Positions 13,775-19,903 are shown, numbered from the stretch's first letter. The stretch: DNA of 40,480 bases from Clostridiales bacterium (GCA_003149835.1 QAMX01000032.1:1-40480); one strand, 5' to 3'. Notes: generated by a model not told the origin, from the sequence alone. Program-made: numbers and translations.

Positions 13775-14623
13775 TCAAAAATTCGTATATTCCGTTCCTT
13801 TTTCCATATGCGCTCTTGTCGCCGCCGGGCGCTGCCACATGCGCGCCCATCTGTTCCAATCTGCGCTATACTCTGTTTTGGTTTCCGAAAAGTCTCGGTA
13901 CAACTGCACAAATGGCATTGCACCAGCCGCATATACTTGACGGGCACGCTGTTCATCTTTTTCGCGATTGCGTCCGTATGATAGCACATAACAATGTATT
14001 TTTTCGCGGGTGAATCCCGCTTTTGCGAGCATTTTACAGCCACGCTCAAACTCTGGCAATCGTGCTTCTGTATCGCAAGCCAACCATAGCTCTTTCACTT
14101 TGTGATGGCCGAGATCACTTAGCAACGAAACAAAATGATCATCAATTAAGTCAGGTTCCAAGCCCCCCTTAAAACATATGGATTTTTGCGTTCTTAGCAT
14201 ATCGAATACTTTTTCTTTGTGCTGTTTAGAGCATTGGAGAAAATTGTTGTCTTGTATGACATTTCCTACGCTGATTGGCAGTTCTTTAAGCCGTCCCTCC
14301 GTCTTGGGCACACAACACCAAGGACAGTTATTGTTGCAGCCTCTGGACGTGAATATGATATTTTTCTTAATATATAGTCCCTGAACGAAATTTTCTGATG
14401 GGCTTCCGTAAGCAACTCCGCCCAGTTTTATCGGCTTGTTGCTTCTTCCCTCATACTGGTATGCAAGGTGTTCACAGTATGATTTGTCCCACGTGAATGT
14501 GCAAGATATGTGAATTTCATCATGTTCCGGCAATATCAGCGGCGGTTCTCCTATACAGACCGTAGCATCATCTGGTGTATAGCTGTTTCGAGTTGGGAAC
14601 ACTCGCAGGATATTTGGGATCAT
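13775..14623 (-). CDS. Phage-encoded radical SAM protein
   Basis: This 282-residue protein begins MIPNILRVFPTRNSYTPDDA. The cluster-binding motif is TSRGCNNNCPWC: C96, C100, C103, the CX3CX2C that binds the SAM-linked 4Fe-4S cluster. Later blocks KGGLEPDLIDDHFVSLLSDL, LWLACDTEARLPEF and KIHCYVLSYGRNREKDEQRA fit the partial TIM barrel of the fold. Proteins of this size and motif order (EIHISCTFTWD, KLGGVAYG, FTSRGC) recur in phages and mobile elements, with no known reaction. Start ATG 14623 overlaps the upstream stop (ATGA). The coding sequence is more AT-rich than the replication genes, suggesting separate acquisition. A DNA or tRNA modification to evade host defence is a natural guess, not shown. 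Confidence 0.8.
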   Translation of the reverse strand: MIPNILRVFPTRNSYTPDDATVCIGEPPLILPEHDEIHISCTFTWDKSYCEHLAYQYEGRSNKPIKLGGVAYGSPSENFVQGLYIKKNIIFTSRGCNNNCPWCCVPKTEGRLKELPISVGNVIQDNNFLQCSKQHKEKVFDMLRTQKSICFKGGLEPDLIDDHFVSLLSDLGHHKVKELWLACDTEARLPEFERGCKMLAKAGFTREKIHCYVLSYGRNREKDEQRARQVYAAGAMPFVQLYRDFSETKTEYSADWNRWARMWQRPAATRAHMEKGTEYTNF

Positions 14624-14856
14624 TTCTCCGTCCACCTCGCTATGTACACGTCCTCGCGCTCCATCCGCCACGCCGCAGTTGCAAACACTACCGCCCACAC
14701 CAGCGCCGACACCGCGCCGTAGGCCGCCGTCCGGCTTAGCTCCGCCGTGTGCGCCGTCGATATCAGCCCGCCGCATACCGCCAGCACAATCAGCGACACC
14801 ATCACCGCGCACTCGCATAGCCACGACAGGGCGCAGCGGAGGTCATTTGTGTTCAT
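14620..14856 (-). CDS. Small two-helix membrane protein
   Basis: The start at ATG 14856 gives 78 residues. Two hydrophobic spans are clear: about residues 12-32 (CECAVMVSLIVLAVCGGLI) and 42-60 (AAYGAVSALVWAVVFATAAW), followed by a charged C-terminal tail. No family recognised. It is coupled to the radical SAM gene by a 4-nt overlap and overlaps the preceding gene by 14 nt. The upstream AAGG is weak, so the gene may depend on translational coupling. Inner-membrane location is inferred. Confidence 0.55.
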   Translation of the reverse strand: MNTNDLRCALSWLCECAVMVSLIVLAVCGGLISTAHTAELSRTAAYGAVSALVWAVVFATAAWRMEREDVYIARWTEK

Positions 14857-15037
14857 CGGTTTCACCGGCCTTTTCGTCTGTGTATTGAGCGAATGTGATC
14901 CCCTTTGTCGGGTCAATGCCGAGTTCTGCAAGGGTCTTTTTCGATACATAGGCGAACTCCTTTACCCCGTATTTTCCGATGGGGCGCTCAAATTTAAAGC
15001 CCTTGTTGTATTCGGTTGTAATGGTCAGTGGTTCCAT
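14843..15037 (-). CDS. Small hypothetical phage protein
   Basis: The start is ATG 15037, with CGGAGG 6 nt upstream. The 64-residue protein (MEPLTITTEYNKGFKFERPI, then YVSKKTLAELGIDPTKGITF) ends in an acidic tail. It looks like a small alpha/beta domain and resembles no family I can name. It lies in the early operon between a helix-turn-helix gene and a membrane protein. Confidence 0.5.
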   Translation of the reverse strand: MEPLTITTEYNKGFKFERPIGKYGVKEFAYVSKKTLAELGIDPTKGITFAQYTDEKAGETDEHK

Positions 15038-15054
15038 TTTTTCCTCCGTTTTTG

Positions 15055-15321
15055 TCAATCCAATTCGGCCAAGGCCGCCGTATCTGCCAGCACGTGGGTC
15101 ATGAGGTCGAACACGCCGAATCCGGTCAGCTCTGACAAGGCAATCAACTGCTCGACAGATATCTTTTTTGGGTTCTTCATGATTTTGCGCAGTGTTGTGT
15201 ACGACACATCCATGACGGCGCACAGGTCGGCTTTGTCATAGTTGTACAGCGCACACAGCACACGGAGATTGAGCCCGATTGTCCGCGCGATATCGATTTT
15301 CGGTTCTGCTTTCGTCCGCAT
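15055..15321 (-). CDS. Small helix-turn-helix regulator (Cro-like position)
   Basis: The 88-residue protein contains a five-helix XRE-like domain. NLRVLCALYNYDKADLCAVM is followed by VSYTTLRKIMKNPKKISVEQ (recognition helix region) and LIALSELTGFGVFDLM. As the second gene of the early lytic operon, opposite the repressor gene, it is the best candidate for a Cro-type regulator. ATG 15321 is preceded by AAAGGAG. The target is probably the repeated ATTGCGTGT operators at 15768-15822, which is inference from position. Confidence 0.65.
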   Translation of the reverse strand: MRTKAEPKIDIARTIGLNLRVLCALYNYDKADLCAVMDVSYTTLRKIMKNPKKISVEQLIALSELTGFGVFDLMTHVLADTAALAELD

Positions 15322-15326
15322 TCAGA

Positions 15327-15545
15327 TCACTCCTTTCTCTCTTCGTTTTCCCATTCCGTGATAATTTGGTCGGCTATGTCGCGGATTTCTTGCTCCCTCG
15401 GCGTCGCGTTGACGGCTGACAAAGCAGCGCAAAGCGCAGGCGCGGTCATTTTGTAGCCTCGGCTCTGCGCTTCGCGGAGAACATCAATCTGCCGTCTGCC
15501 GAGGGCGACAAGCCGGAGCCGGTATGTTGTGCAGGGTTTGTACAT
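15327..15545 (-). CDS. First gene of the early operon, small phage regulator-like protein
   Basis: The start is ATG 15545, with AGAGGTG 6 nt upstream (an overlapping GTG at 15554 is less well spaced). The 72-residue protein reads MYKPCTTYRLRLVALGRRQI, then DVLREAQSRGYKMTAPALCA and a helical acidic C-terminus. The YRLRLVALG..QIDVLRE..RGYK...P.LC pattern is that of small phage proteins with a degenerate Cro/C1-type helix-turn-helix found first in early operons of Clostridia phages. DNA binding is plausible but not certain. Confidence 0.55.
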   Translation of the reverse strand: MYKPCTTYRLRLVALGRRQIDVLREAQSRGYKMTAPALCAALSAVNATPREQEIRDIADQIITEWENEERKE

Positions 15546-15583
15546 AGGTTTCACCTCTTTTCGACATTTTCATACAAAATTTC

Positions 15584-15612
15584 TTGACATGCACAGTGAT
15601 AAGGGGTATACT
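15584..15612 (+). promoter_or_regulatory. Plus-strand promoter directed at the repressor gene
   Basis: TTGACA (15584-15589), a 17-nt spacer and TATACT (15607-15612) form a near-consensus promoter. Transcription would start near 15619, run through the structured element and the opposing promoter, and reach the repressor start at 15846 after a leader of about 230 nt. Confidence 0.75.
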
Positions 15613-15679
15613 GTCTAATGTATAGGTATCATAGCGCCCATTTGCCGACATAATTTCTTGGCGCGGTTTTCTCAAAAAA

Positions 15680-15753
15680 GATAATGGCGACGGACGGCGA
15701 AAGGAGAGAAAGACCGTCCGAGCGGCTGCTGCTCCGTGCGGCTCGCCATTATC
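15680..15753. other. 74-nt structured element (three-way-junction-like) in the immunity leader
   Basis: GATAATGGCGA (15680-15690) pairs perfectly with 15743-15753. Inside, CGGACGG (15691-15697) pairs with CCGTCCG (15714-15720) around a 16-nt purine-rich loop. GAGC (15720-15723) can pair with GCTC (15741-15744) over a further small hairpin, though it competes by one or two bases with the other stems. It lies in the leaders of both face-to-face transcripts. Two stem-loops in an early leader recall put antitermination RNAs of phage HK022; that parallel is an inference. Confidence 0.6.
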
Positions 15754-15796
15754 GGAATAGGCAAGATATACACACTATTGCGTGTATTGTGTCAAT

Positions 15797-15825
15797 ATCA
15801 TATCACACACGCGATTGCGTGTCAA
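15797..15825 (-). promoter_or_regulatory. Early lytic promoter with operators
   Basis: On the minus strand TTGACA (15820-15825), a 17-nt spacer and TATGAT (15797-15802) give a strong promoter for the early operon. The spacer contains the palindrome ACACGC-N4-GCGTGT (15807-15822). A related site, ATACAC-N8-GTGTAT (15768-15787), covers the start region. Both share ATTGCGTGT. They are probable binding sites for the repressor at 15846 and the Cro-like protein. Confidence 0.75.
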
Positions 15826-15845
15826 TAGTTAATGGGGAATTTTTA

Positions 15846-16064
15846 TTGGAGAATTTTACTGTACGACTAAAAGCATTGCGAAGCAAAAGCGGAATTACAC
15901 AAAAACAATTGGGAGAAGCAACGGGTTTAAGCGCGAGAGGCATACAGGATTATGAACTCGAACAACGCAAGCCCGGTCTTGACGCCCTCCTCGCCCTCGC
16001 CGACTACTTCGACGTCAGCTTAGATTATCTCGTCGGACGGTCGGATGAGCCGGAGAGACGATAA
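15846..16064 (+). CDS. XRE-family phage repressor (small CI-like)
   Basis: The start is TTG 15846, giving a 72-residue protein. An open frame continues upstream to an ATG at 15684, but that part would run through the operators and structured leader and has no protein-like composition. The whole product is one helix-turn-helix domain: FTVRLKALRSKSGITQKQLG, then EATGLSARGIQDYELEQRKP (turn and recognition helix), GLDALLALADYFDVSLDYLV and GRSDEPERR. There is no C-terminal dimerisation or LexA-like protease part, so induction by RecA-driven self-cleavage is not possible for this chain. It would silence the early promoter next to it. Confidence 0.8.
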   Translation: MENFTVRLKALRSKSGITQKQLGEATGLSARGIQDYELEQRKPGLDALLALADYFDVSLDYLVGRSDEPERR

Positions 16065-16082
16065 TAGAAAAGGAAGGGTAAT

Positions 16083-16376
16083 ATGGCGGTATATTTGGTT
16101 ACATATGATTTAGTAAATCCAAAGCAATATTATGATGAGCTATATGAAGCGCTTCACAAATACGAATGTGTTCAGCTATGTGAATCATCGTGGGCAGTTC
16201 AATTCTTTGGGGAACCGCAAGCGCTGTTCGCAGATTTGAAAAGCGCAATCGATTACAATGATCGGTTGTTTATATGCGAGCTCCGGAGAATTGACGCCAG
16301 TCAGCAGTTGTCCCTTACGGCTTACGATTGGCTTCTTCGGCACAATGTGCCACATATTCACGCACGGGGTCAATAA
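16083..16376 (+). CDS. Stand-alone Cas2-like protein (SinR/VapD-like family)
   Basis: The 97-residue protein starts MAVYLVTYDLVNPKQYYDEL, a ferredoxin-like first strand ending in the Asp of the Cas2-type YDL/YDI motif. ESSWAVQFFG and a helix (LFADLKSAIDYNDRLFICEL) follow. This is the pattern of Cas2-fold proteins annotated as SinR family, distant relatives of VapD and Cas2 that occur outside CRISPR loci. No cas1 or repeat array is present. VapD-type relatives are ribonucleases, whereas this family is uncharacterised. It is well expressed in principle (GGAAGGG before ATG 16083), AT-rich, and directly follows the repressor gene, so it is probably made in the lysogen. A role in lysogen defence or maintenance is inference. 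Confidence 0.65.
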   Translation: MAVYLVTYDLVNPKQYYDELYEALHKYECVQLCESSWAVQFFGEPQALFADLKSAIDYNDRLFICELRRIDASQQLSLTAYDWLLRHNVPHIHARGQ

Positions 16377-16554
16377 CAAAATTGTTCTCCAACACAGAGG
16401 CGACCTCATCGGCAAAGTCTTTCTTTGTGATGACGGTCACAAAAACGGCGTGATCGTCTCCGTCAATGTTTTTTGCCAAAGTGTTCATTGTGGTGTTCCA
16501 GTCGACATTGTGAAGAATCTGGGTATTAGCGTTTTTCAAAAAGATGCACGTCAT
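16315..16554 (-). CDS. Possible small gene antisense to the end of the Cas2-like gene
   Basis: An open frame of 79 codons from ATG 16554 (AAGGGAG about 12 nt upstream) reads MTCIFLKNANTQILHNVDWN, then TTMNTLAKNIDGDDHAVFVT and VITKKDFADEVASVLENNFV. The composition is protein-like (alternating strand and helix) and better than that of the opposite strand. It converges with the Cas2-like gene and overlaps its last 61 nt. I know no family and see no clear promoter. It also accounts for the otherwise empty 296 nt between 16377 and 16672. Confidence 0.45.
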   Translation of the reverse strand: MTCIFLKNANTQILHNVDWNTTMNTLAKNIDGDDHAVFVTVITKKDFADEVASVLENNFVIDPVREYVAHCAEEANRKP

Positions 16555-16672
16555 AGTCGAGATGCACTCCCTTATCATTTTGTCATGCTTGTCCGTCAGA
16601 CAGACAGGTGTGTGGATAGAAAGAAAAGAAAGAAAACATAAACGGGAGAAGAAAGGGACGGAGGGAATAACG

Positions 16673-16918
16673 ATGAAAAATACGATAGGTGTTGTGTTAG
16701 CGGTTCTTGGTGGCTTGGGGTATCTTGCACTTCATATCTACTTTGTTGTTATTGCATTCCAAACATATACAACATGGTTTGCTATTGTCACAATCATTCC
16801 GGGTATCGGACCTTTGATGTTTTCGGGCGCGCAAATCGGTGACGGCAATTGGATTCCGGCACTACTGTATGTAGCTGTTTTAGCATTAGAGGGTATTGCT
16901 AACAAGATGATGGATTGA
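16673..16918 (+). CDS. Small membrane protein of unknown function
   Basis: The start is ATG 16673, with GGAGGG 7 nt upstream. The 81-residue product has three hydrophobic spans: MKNTIGVVLAVLGGLGYLAL (first span) running into HIYFVVIAF, FAIVTIIPGIGPLMFSG (about 38-54), and WIPALLYVAVLALEGIA (about 60-76). Charged residues are few. It is AT-rich, like its neighbours, and lies in the presumed lysogenic transcript. Such small cargo membrane proteins often block superinfection, but nothing in the sequence proves it. Confidence 0.6.
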   Translation: MKNTIGVVLAVLGGLGYLALHIYFVVIAFQTYTTWFAIVTIIPGIGPLMFSGAQIGDGNWIPALLYVAVLALEGIANKMMD

Positions 16919-16960
16919 AACGTAACGGGTCGTATCTACAAACAACAAATGGGGTAGGAT

Positions 16961-17800
16961 ATGCGGGTCTTTTTAATATGTGCCGCTGTTTTGGCGGGTG
17001 CGGGTGTGACCGTATGGTTGTTTATAGACTGGAAACTTAAATATTACGATAAGTGGGAGCACAATAAGCAACTTCTCACAAAATATCTGGCCGGAGCGTT
17101 CGGGGTGCTTTTGTGGATTGGATTTATTGTAAACCGGATGCTGATGCCGGTAGAGAGAATTTATGCGGGATCCTCTTCGATTGTTGCGCTAATTTTTTTT
17201 ATGGGAGGAATTGGCTTATCTATCAGTTTAACTGACGAATACGCAAAACTAAAACGAAACGTTGAAACAGTCTTGAAGCGTCCTCGCAACGATATGGTCT
17301 ATATCACAGATGCTCATACTTCTATAAAATGTTTAATTCAAGACTGGAACCGTAGTAGTGACCGGCTTATTCGACGGCTAATGTATATTACAATGTGTAT
17401 CATTCCGTTGTTAATGGCTTTTTTTTCGTTTGATGCAAATTATCGCCAATTTATTGAGAATTCGGAACACTATGGCGAATATGATATTTCGTGGGATAAC
17501 TATATCGCCAGTTGCAACAGCGATGTATACCATAACAGCTCATGTCACTATGTAGGGCAAATCGAATCCGATTGGGTAAGTTTTAAAACAAGAGGTGAGG
17601 CCGAAAAAGCGGGATATCACCAATGCGCGGCCTGCAACGAAAAAGTGGTGCGTCATAATGCAATTATATCAGGCTTGAAAGGCATCATATTGGACACATC
17701 TATTATCAGTGTCATTTCATTGTGGGGCATAATTGATGTTCACAGGAGAAACAAAATCAATCAAAAAATCATTAAAGAGTATTTGGCAGGAGAAGAATAG
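16961..17800 (+). CDS. Membrane protein with an Ada/thermonuclease-type zinc-binding loop
   Basis: The 279-residue protein has membrane spans at about residues 3-22, 43-60, 71-90, 138-156 and 240-258. Between the last two lies a loop of about 80 residues with DVYHNSSCHYVGQIESDWVS, then FKTRGEAEKAGYHQCAACN. This is the YHxxxC...(S/T)REEA...GY..C..C pattern (H191, C195, C222, C225) of Ada-type zinc modules also seen at the end of secreted nucleases and surface proteins. The five-span topology does not by itself fix the side of the membrane on which this loop lies. The gene is AT-rich and cargo-like, between two repressor genes. Superinfection exclusion or sensing of the cell surface is a reasonable guess. 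Confidence 0.65.
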   Translation: MRVFLICAAVLAGAGVTVWLFIDWKLKYYDKWEHNKQLLTKYLAGAFGVLLWIGFIVNRMLMPVERIYAGSSSIVALIFFMGGIGLSISLTDEYAKLKRNVETVLKRPRNDMVYITDAHTSIKCLIQDWNRSSDRLIRRLMYITMCIIPLLMAFFSFDANYRQFIENSEHYGEYDISWDNYIASCNSDVYHNSSCHYVGQIESDWVSFKTRGEAEKAGYHQCAACNEKVVRHNAIISGLKGIILDTSIISVISLWGIIDVHRRNKINQKIIKEYLAGEE

Positions 17801-17823
17801 TTCCCCAAGCACAATATAAGTAT

Positions 17824-17873
17824 ACCTATCAATTTATTGGAAGTCAAGCTATGTTTCCAATAAATTGATAGGT
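17824..17873. repeat. Perfect 19-bp inverted repeat with 12-nt loop
   Basis: Arms at 17824-17842 and 17855-17873 (ACCTATCAATTTATTGGAA and its complement) match exactly. No U-run follows on either strand, so a simple terminator is doubtful. It lies 33 nt before the TTG start of the second XRE gene and may be its operator or a leader hairpin. Confidence 0.85.
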
Positions 17874-17905
17874 TCTCCACTTTGCACAAAAAGGAGGTGT
17901 TATTT

Positions 17906-18331
17906 TTGGACAATATGCACAATGTGAAAAATGTCAACATTGACAGGATAAAAGAGGTCGCCAAATCTCATGGGATCACAATGACTTTCTTATGCAACAG
18001 TATAGGAAAGTACAGAACATTTTTGGCGGCAGTACGCCTTGGCAAAGATCACATCGACATCAACGAGCTCTCCATCATCGCCGATAAGCTCAACACCACC
18101 GTGGAATACCTGACCGACCAGACAGACGACCCGGCCAAGCCCGCAGAAAAAGAAAAGCCCGACGCCATTACTGACGCCGAGCAAGCAGAGTTTGACCTTA
18201 GGTTTTCGAGATTGTCCCCCGAGCGGCAAGACTTTGTTTTGCGGCTTTTGGAGTTAGCTCTTGCCGAGCAGGAGAAAGAAGAGAGGGAGAAAGGAGAGGA
18301 TGTTCGGCAGCCTCCAAAGCAGCCCGAATAA
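17906..18331 (+). CDS. Second XRE-family regulator
   Basis: The start is TTG 17906, 8 nt after a perfect AGGAGG; an ATG three codons later (17915) is too far away. The 141-residue protein has an N-terminal helix-turn-helix (DRIKEVAKSHGITMTFLCNS, then RTFLAAVRLGKDHIDINELS and IIADKLNTTVEYLTDQTDDP). A charged linker (KPAEKEKPDAITDAEQAE) and a helical C-terminal part (LRFSRLSPERQDFVLRLLEL) follow. This is a repressor of the Clostridia prophage type. With the smaller repressor at 15846 the element has two XRE regulators on the same strand. A strong antisense promoter and gene overlap its 3' end. Confidence 0.75.
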   Translation: MDNMHNVKNVNIDRIKEVAKSHGITMTFLCNSIGKYRTFLAAVRLGKDHIDINELSIIADKLNTTVEYLTDQTDDPAKPAEKEKPDAITDAEQAEFDLRFSRLSPERQDFVLRLLELALAEQEKEEREKGEDVRQPPKQPE

Positions 18332-18398
18332 TCAGACGGGCGCGATCAGGTGGCAGCTTCTTGCATAATGTGCGAAACGCTGTGTCTCTTTCAGTCAT
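18198..18398 (-). CDS. Small gene antisense to the second repressor
   Basis: The start is ATG 18398, with GGAGGG 7 nt upstream, behind a near-consensus promoter. The 66-residue product begins MTERDTAFRTLCKKLPPDRA, then RLIIRAALEAAEHPLLSPSL. The N-terminal half is clearly helical and protein-like, while the C-terminal half, which lies antisense to the repressor gene, is of low complexity. No family recognised. The overlap with the repressor 3' end is 134 nt. It may be a real small protein, an antisense RNA against the repressor mRNA, or both. Confidence 0.55.
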   Translation of the reverse strand: MTERDTAFRTLCKKLPPDRARLIIRAALEAAEHPLLSPSLLSPARQELTPKAAKQSLAARGTISKT

Positions 18399-18434
18399 CG
18401 CTTCGCCCTCCATAGAACAGTTGTTTATGTATAT

Positions 18435-18463
18435 ATAATACACTTGTTCTCCCTGTTTGTCAA
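18435..18463 (-). promoter_or_regulatory. Near-consensus promoter for the antisense gene
   Basis: On the minus strand TTGACA (18458-18463), a 17-nt spacer and TATTAT (18435-18440) lie 37 nt upstream of the ATG at 18398. It points toward the 3' end of the second repressor gene. Confidence 0.8.
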
Positions 18464-18620
18464 GAGGTTTTCATGCAAAACCACCTACTTTCTTTTTGGG
18501 GAATCCTGTCTGTATTTGTATCTTTTGCCTTAACTCTATTATAGTATAATCATGTGGCAAAATGCAATCACGAAACACCTTTATTTTACTGGTAATTTTT
18601 TCCAGTGGGAAGGAACCGTC

Positions 18621-19670
18621 ATGGCAAACGCAAAAAAGCTCCCGTCCGGCTCGTGGCGCGTGAACGCTTTTATCGGAGTGGACGAAAACGGCAAGCAGAT
18701 ACGGAAGTCGTTCACCGCTCCGACGAAGCGCGAGGCTGAGCTGATGGCGGCGCAGTATCTGACAAAAAAGCACCATGAGGCCGCGCCGGAAAATATGACG
18801 CTTGGACAGGCCATCGACAAGTATATCGAAAGCAAGTCTAATATTCTTTCGCCGAGTACGATACGGGGATATCGGTCGATAGAGCGCAATCTTAATGAAG
18901 CGTTTCGGGCGCTGCCGGTTGCGGTTTTGGACAACAAGACCATACAGACGGCTGTCAATCAATATGCCTTAAACCATTCACCAAAAACGGTCAAAAATGC
19001 TTTGGGGCTGATTGAGGCGGTTTTGTCGGTATATCAGCCTGACTTGCGCTTACACATCAGCACACCGCAGAAGATTAAGCCGGAGCTGTATATTCCAACG
19101 ACAGAAGAAGTTGAGAAGATTCTGCAATATGTGCATGGCACAAATTATGAGGTGCCGGTTATGCTCGCGGCTTTTATGGGATTGAGACGCAGCGAGATCG
19201 CAGCCTTGCAATGGGAAGATATCAACCTTGAAAAACGTACTATGCGTATTCACCGCGCTGTTGTCAAGGGAGATGATAACCAATGGCATGAAAAAACGAC
19301 AAAGACAACAGCTAGTACGCGGGTGCTATCTATGCCACAGCCGGTTGTAGAATGTCTGGAAAGAGCCGAACACAAAGGAGAGTTTGTGTGCCCGGTGAAA
19401 GCAACGACAATCACGGTGAAGTTCCCTCAAAAAGCCGCGGCCGCCGGAGTTCATCCGTTTAATTTTCACTGTCTGCGCCACTATTACGCTTCGGTTTTGT
19501 TGTCGCTGAACATACCGAACAAATACGCTCAACAGCGCATGGGACATGCAACAGACAACATGTTAAAGTCCGTATATCAACATTTGATGGAAGAAAAAAA
19601 GACGGAAACAGACGCGGCGATTGACGAGTATTTCAATGTACTGAACACGAAAACTGAACATGAAAATTGA
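18621..19670 (+). CDS. int: Tyrosine-recombinase integrase
   Basis: The start is ATG 18621 (GGGAAGGA 6 nt upstream), giving 349 residues, a normal length. The N-terminal AP2-like arm-binding part (GSWRVNAFIGVDENGKQIRK), the core-binding SAM-like domain (LGQAIDKYIESKSNILSPST) and the catalytic domain from about 155 follow in order. Catalytic residues are R189 (MGLRRSEI), H283 and R286 (HCLRHYYAS), H309 (MGHATD) and Tyr319 (VYQHL). It catalyses insertion into and excision from the tRNA 3' end. It is read toward the attachment site, which lies 40 nt after its stop, the usual arrangement. A TATAAT (18545-18550) upstream may belong to its promoter, but no good -35 box is seen. Confidence 0.95.
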   Translation: MANAKKLPSGSWRVNAFIGVDENGKQIRKSFTAPTKREAELMAAQYLTKKHHEAAPENMTLGQAIDKYIESKSNILSPSTIRGYRSIERNLNEAFRALPVAVLDNKTIQTAVNQYALNHSPKTVKNALGLIEAVLSVYQPDLRLHISTPQKIKPELYIPTTEEVEKILQYVHGTNYEVPVMLAAFMGLRRSEIAALQWEDINLEKRTMRIHRAVVKGDDNQWHEKTTKTTASTRVLSMPQPVVECLERAEHKGEFVCPVKATTITVKFPQKAAAAGVHPFNFHCLRHYYASVLLSLNIPNKYAQQRMGHATDNMLKSVYQHLMEEKKTETDAAIDEYFNVLNTKTEHEN

Positions 19671-19709
19671 AAATGGTATTTTACCTAAAAGAAAAACGGA
19701 ACAACAACA

Positions 19710-19735
19710 GGGTTCGAGCCCCGTCTACCGCTCCA
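19710..19735 (+). repeat. Attachment site: tRNA 3' end (probably tRNA-Gly), right prophage border
   Basis: The sequence from 19710 runs through GGGTTCGAGCCCCGTC to the 3' terminus CCGCTCCA. It is the T-loop, T-stem 3' strand and acceptor 3' strand plus CCA of a tRNA. No D- or anticodon arm is present, and the T-stem 5' strand no longer pairs fully, so only the 3' part is here. The acceptor (CTACCGC, U73) fits a Clostridia tRNA-Gly. The intact tRNA should stand at the other prophage end, left of the window. Confidence 0.85.
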
Positions 19736-19750
19736 AAAAGAGCGACGGTT

Positions 19751-19795
19751 GAAATCCGGCTATTCCTGTTGGAATAGCCGGATTTCGGCCGTTTT
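19751..19795 (+). terminator. Strong terminator beyond the attachment site
   Basis: Arms 19751-19766 and 19771-19786 (GAAATCCGGCTATTCC and its complement) form a perfect 16-bp stem with a 4-nt loop, followed by a T-run (19792-19796). It is most likely the native terminator of the tRNA gene, now ending integrase transcription. Confidence 0.85.
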
Positions 19796-19862
19796 TCATA
19801 TTCGAAAGGCGGTTCAGGGCGATCGGCGCGCCCAAGACCATGAGACGGCGTGCCGGAATTTG

Positions 19863-19903
19863 CGGATGTGTTTTCAGACGGACAACGGCTGAAAACACAT
19901 CCG
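19863..19903. repeat. Perfect 15-bp inverted repeat upstream of the alkyltransferase gene
   Basis: CGGATGTGTTTTCAG (19863-19877) is complemented exactly at 19889-19903 with an 11-nt loop. Only three T follow, so it is a weak terminator at best. It stands 66 nt before the ogt start. Confidence 0.75.

Noticed and set aside
15684..15845. ATG at 15684 as the start of the repressor, giving 126 residues
   Set aside because: The added 54 residues would be encoded by the structured leader and operators and do not look like protein. The TTG at 15846 begins a standard XRE domain.
19690..19740. A complete tRNA gene at the prophage border
   Set aside because: Only the T-loop to CCA part is present. No D-arm, anticodon arm or acceptor 5' strand lies upstream, where integrase-proximal sequence is found instead.
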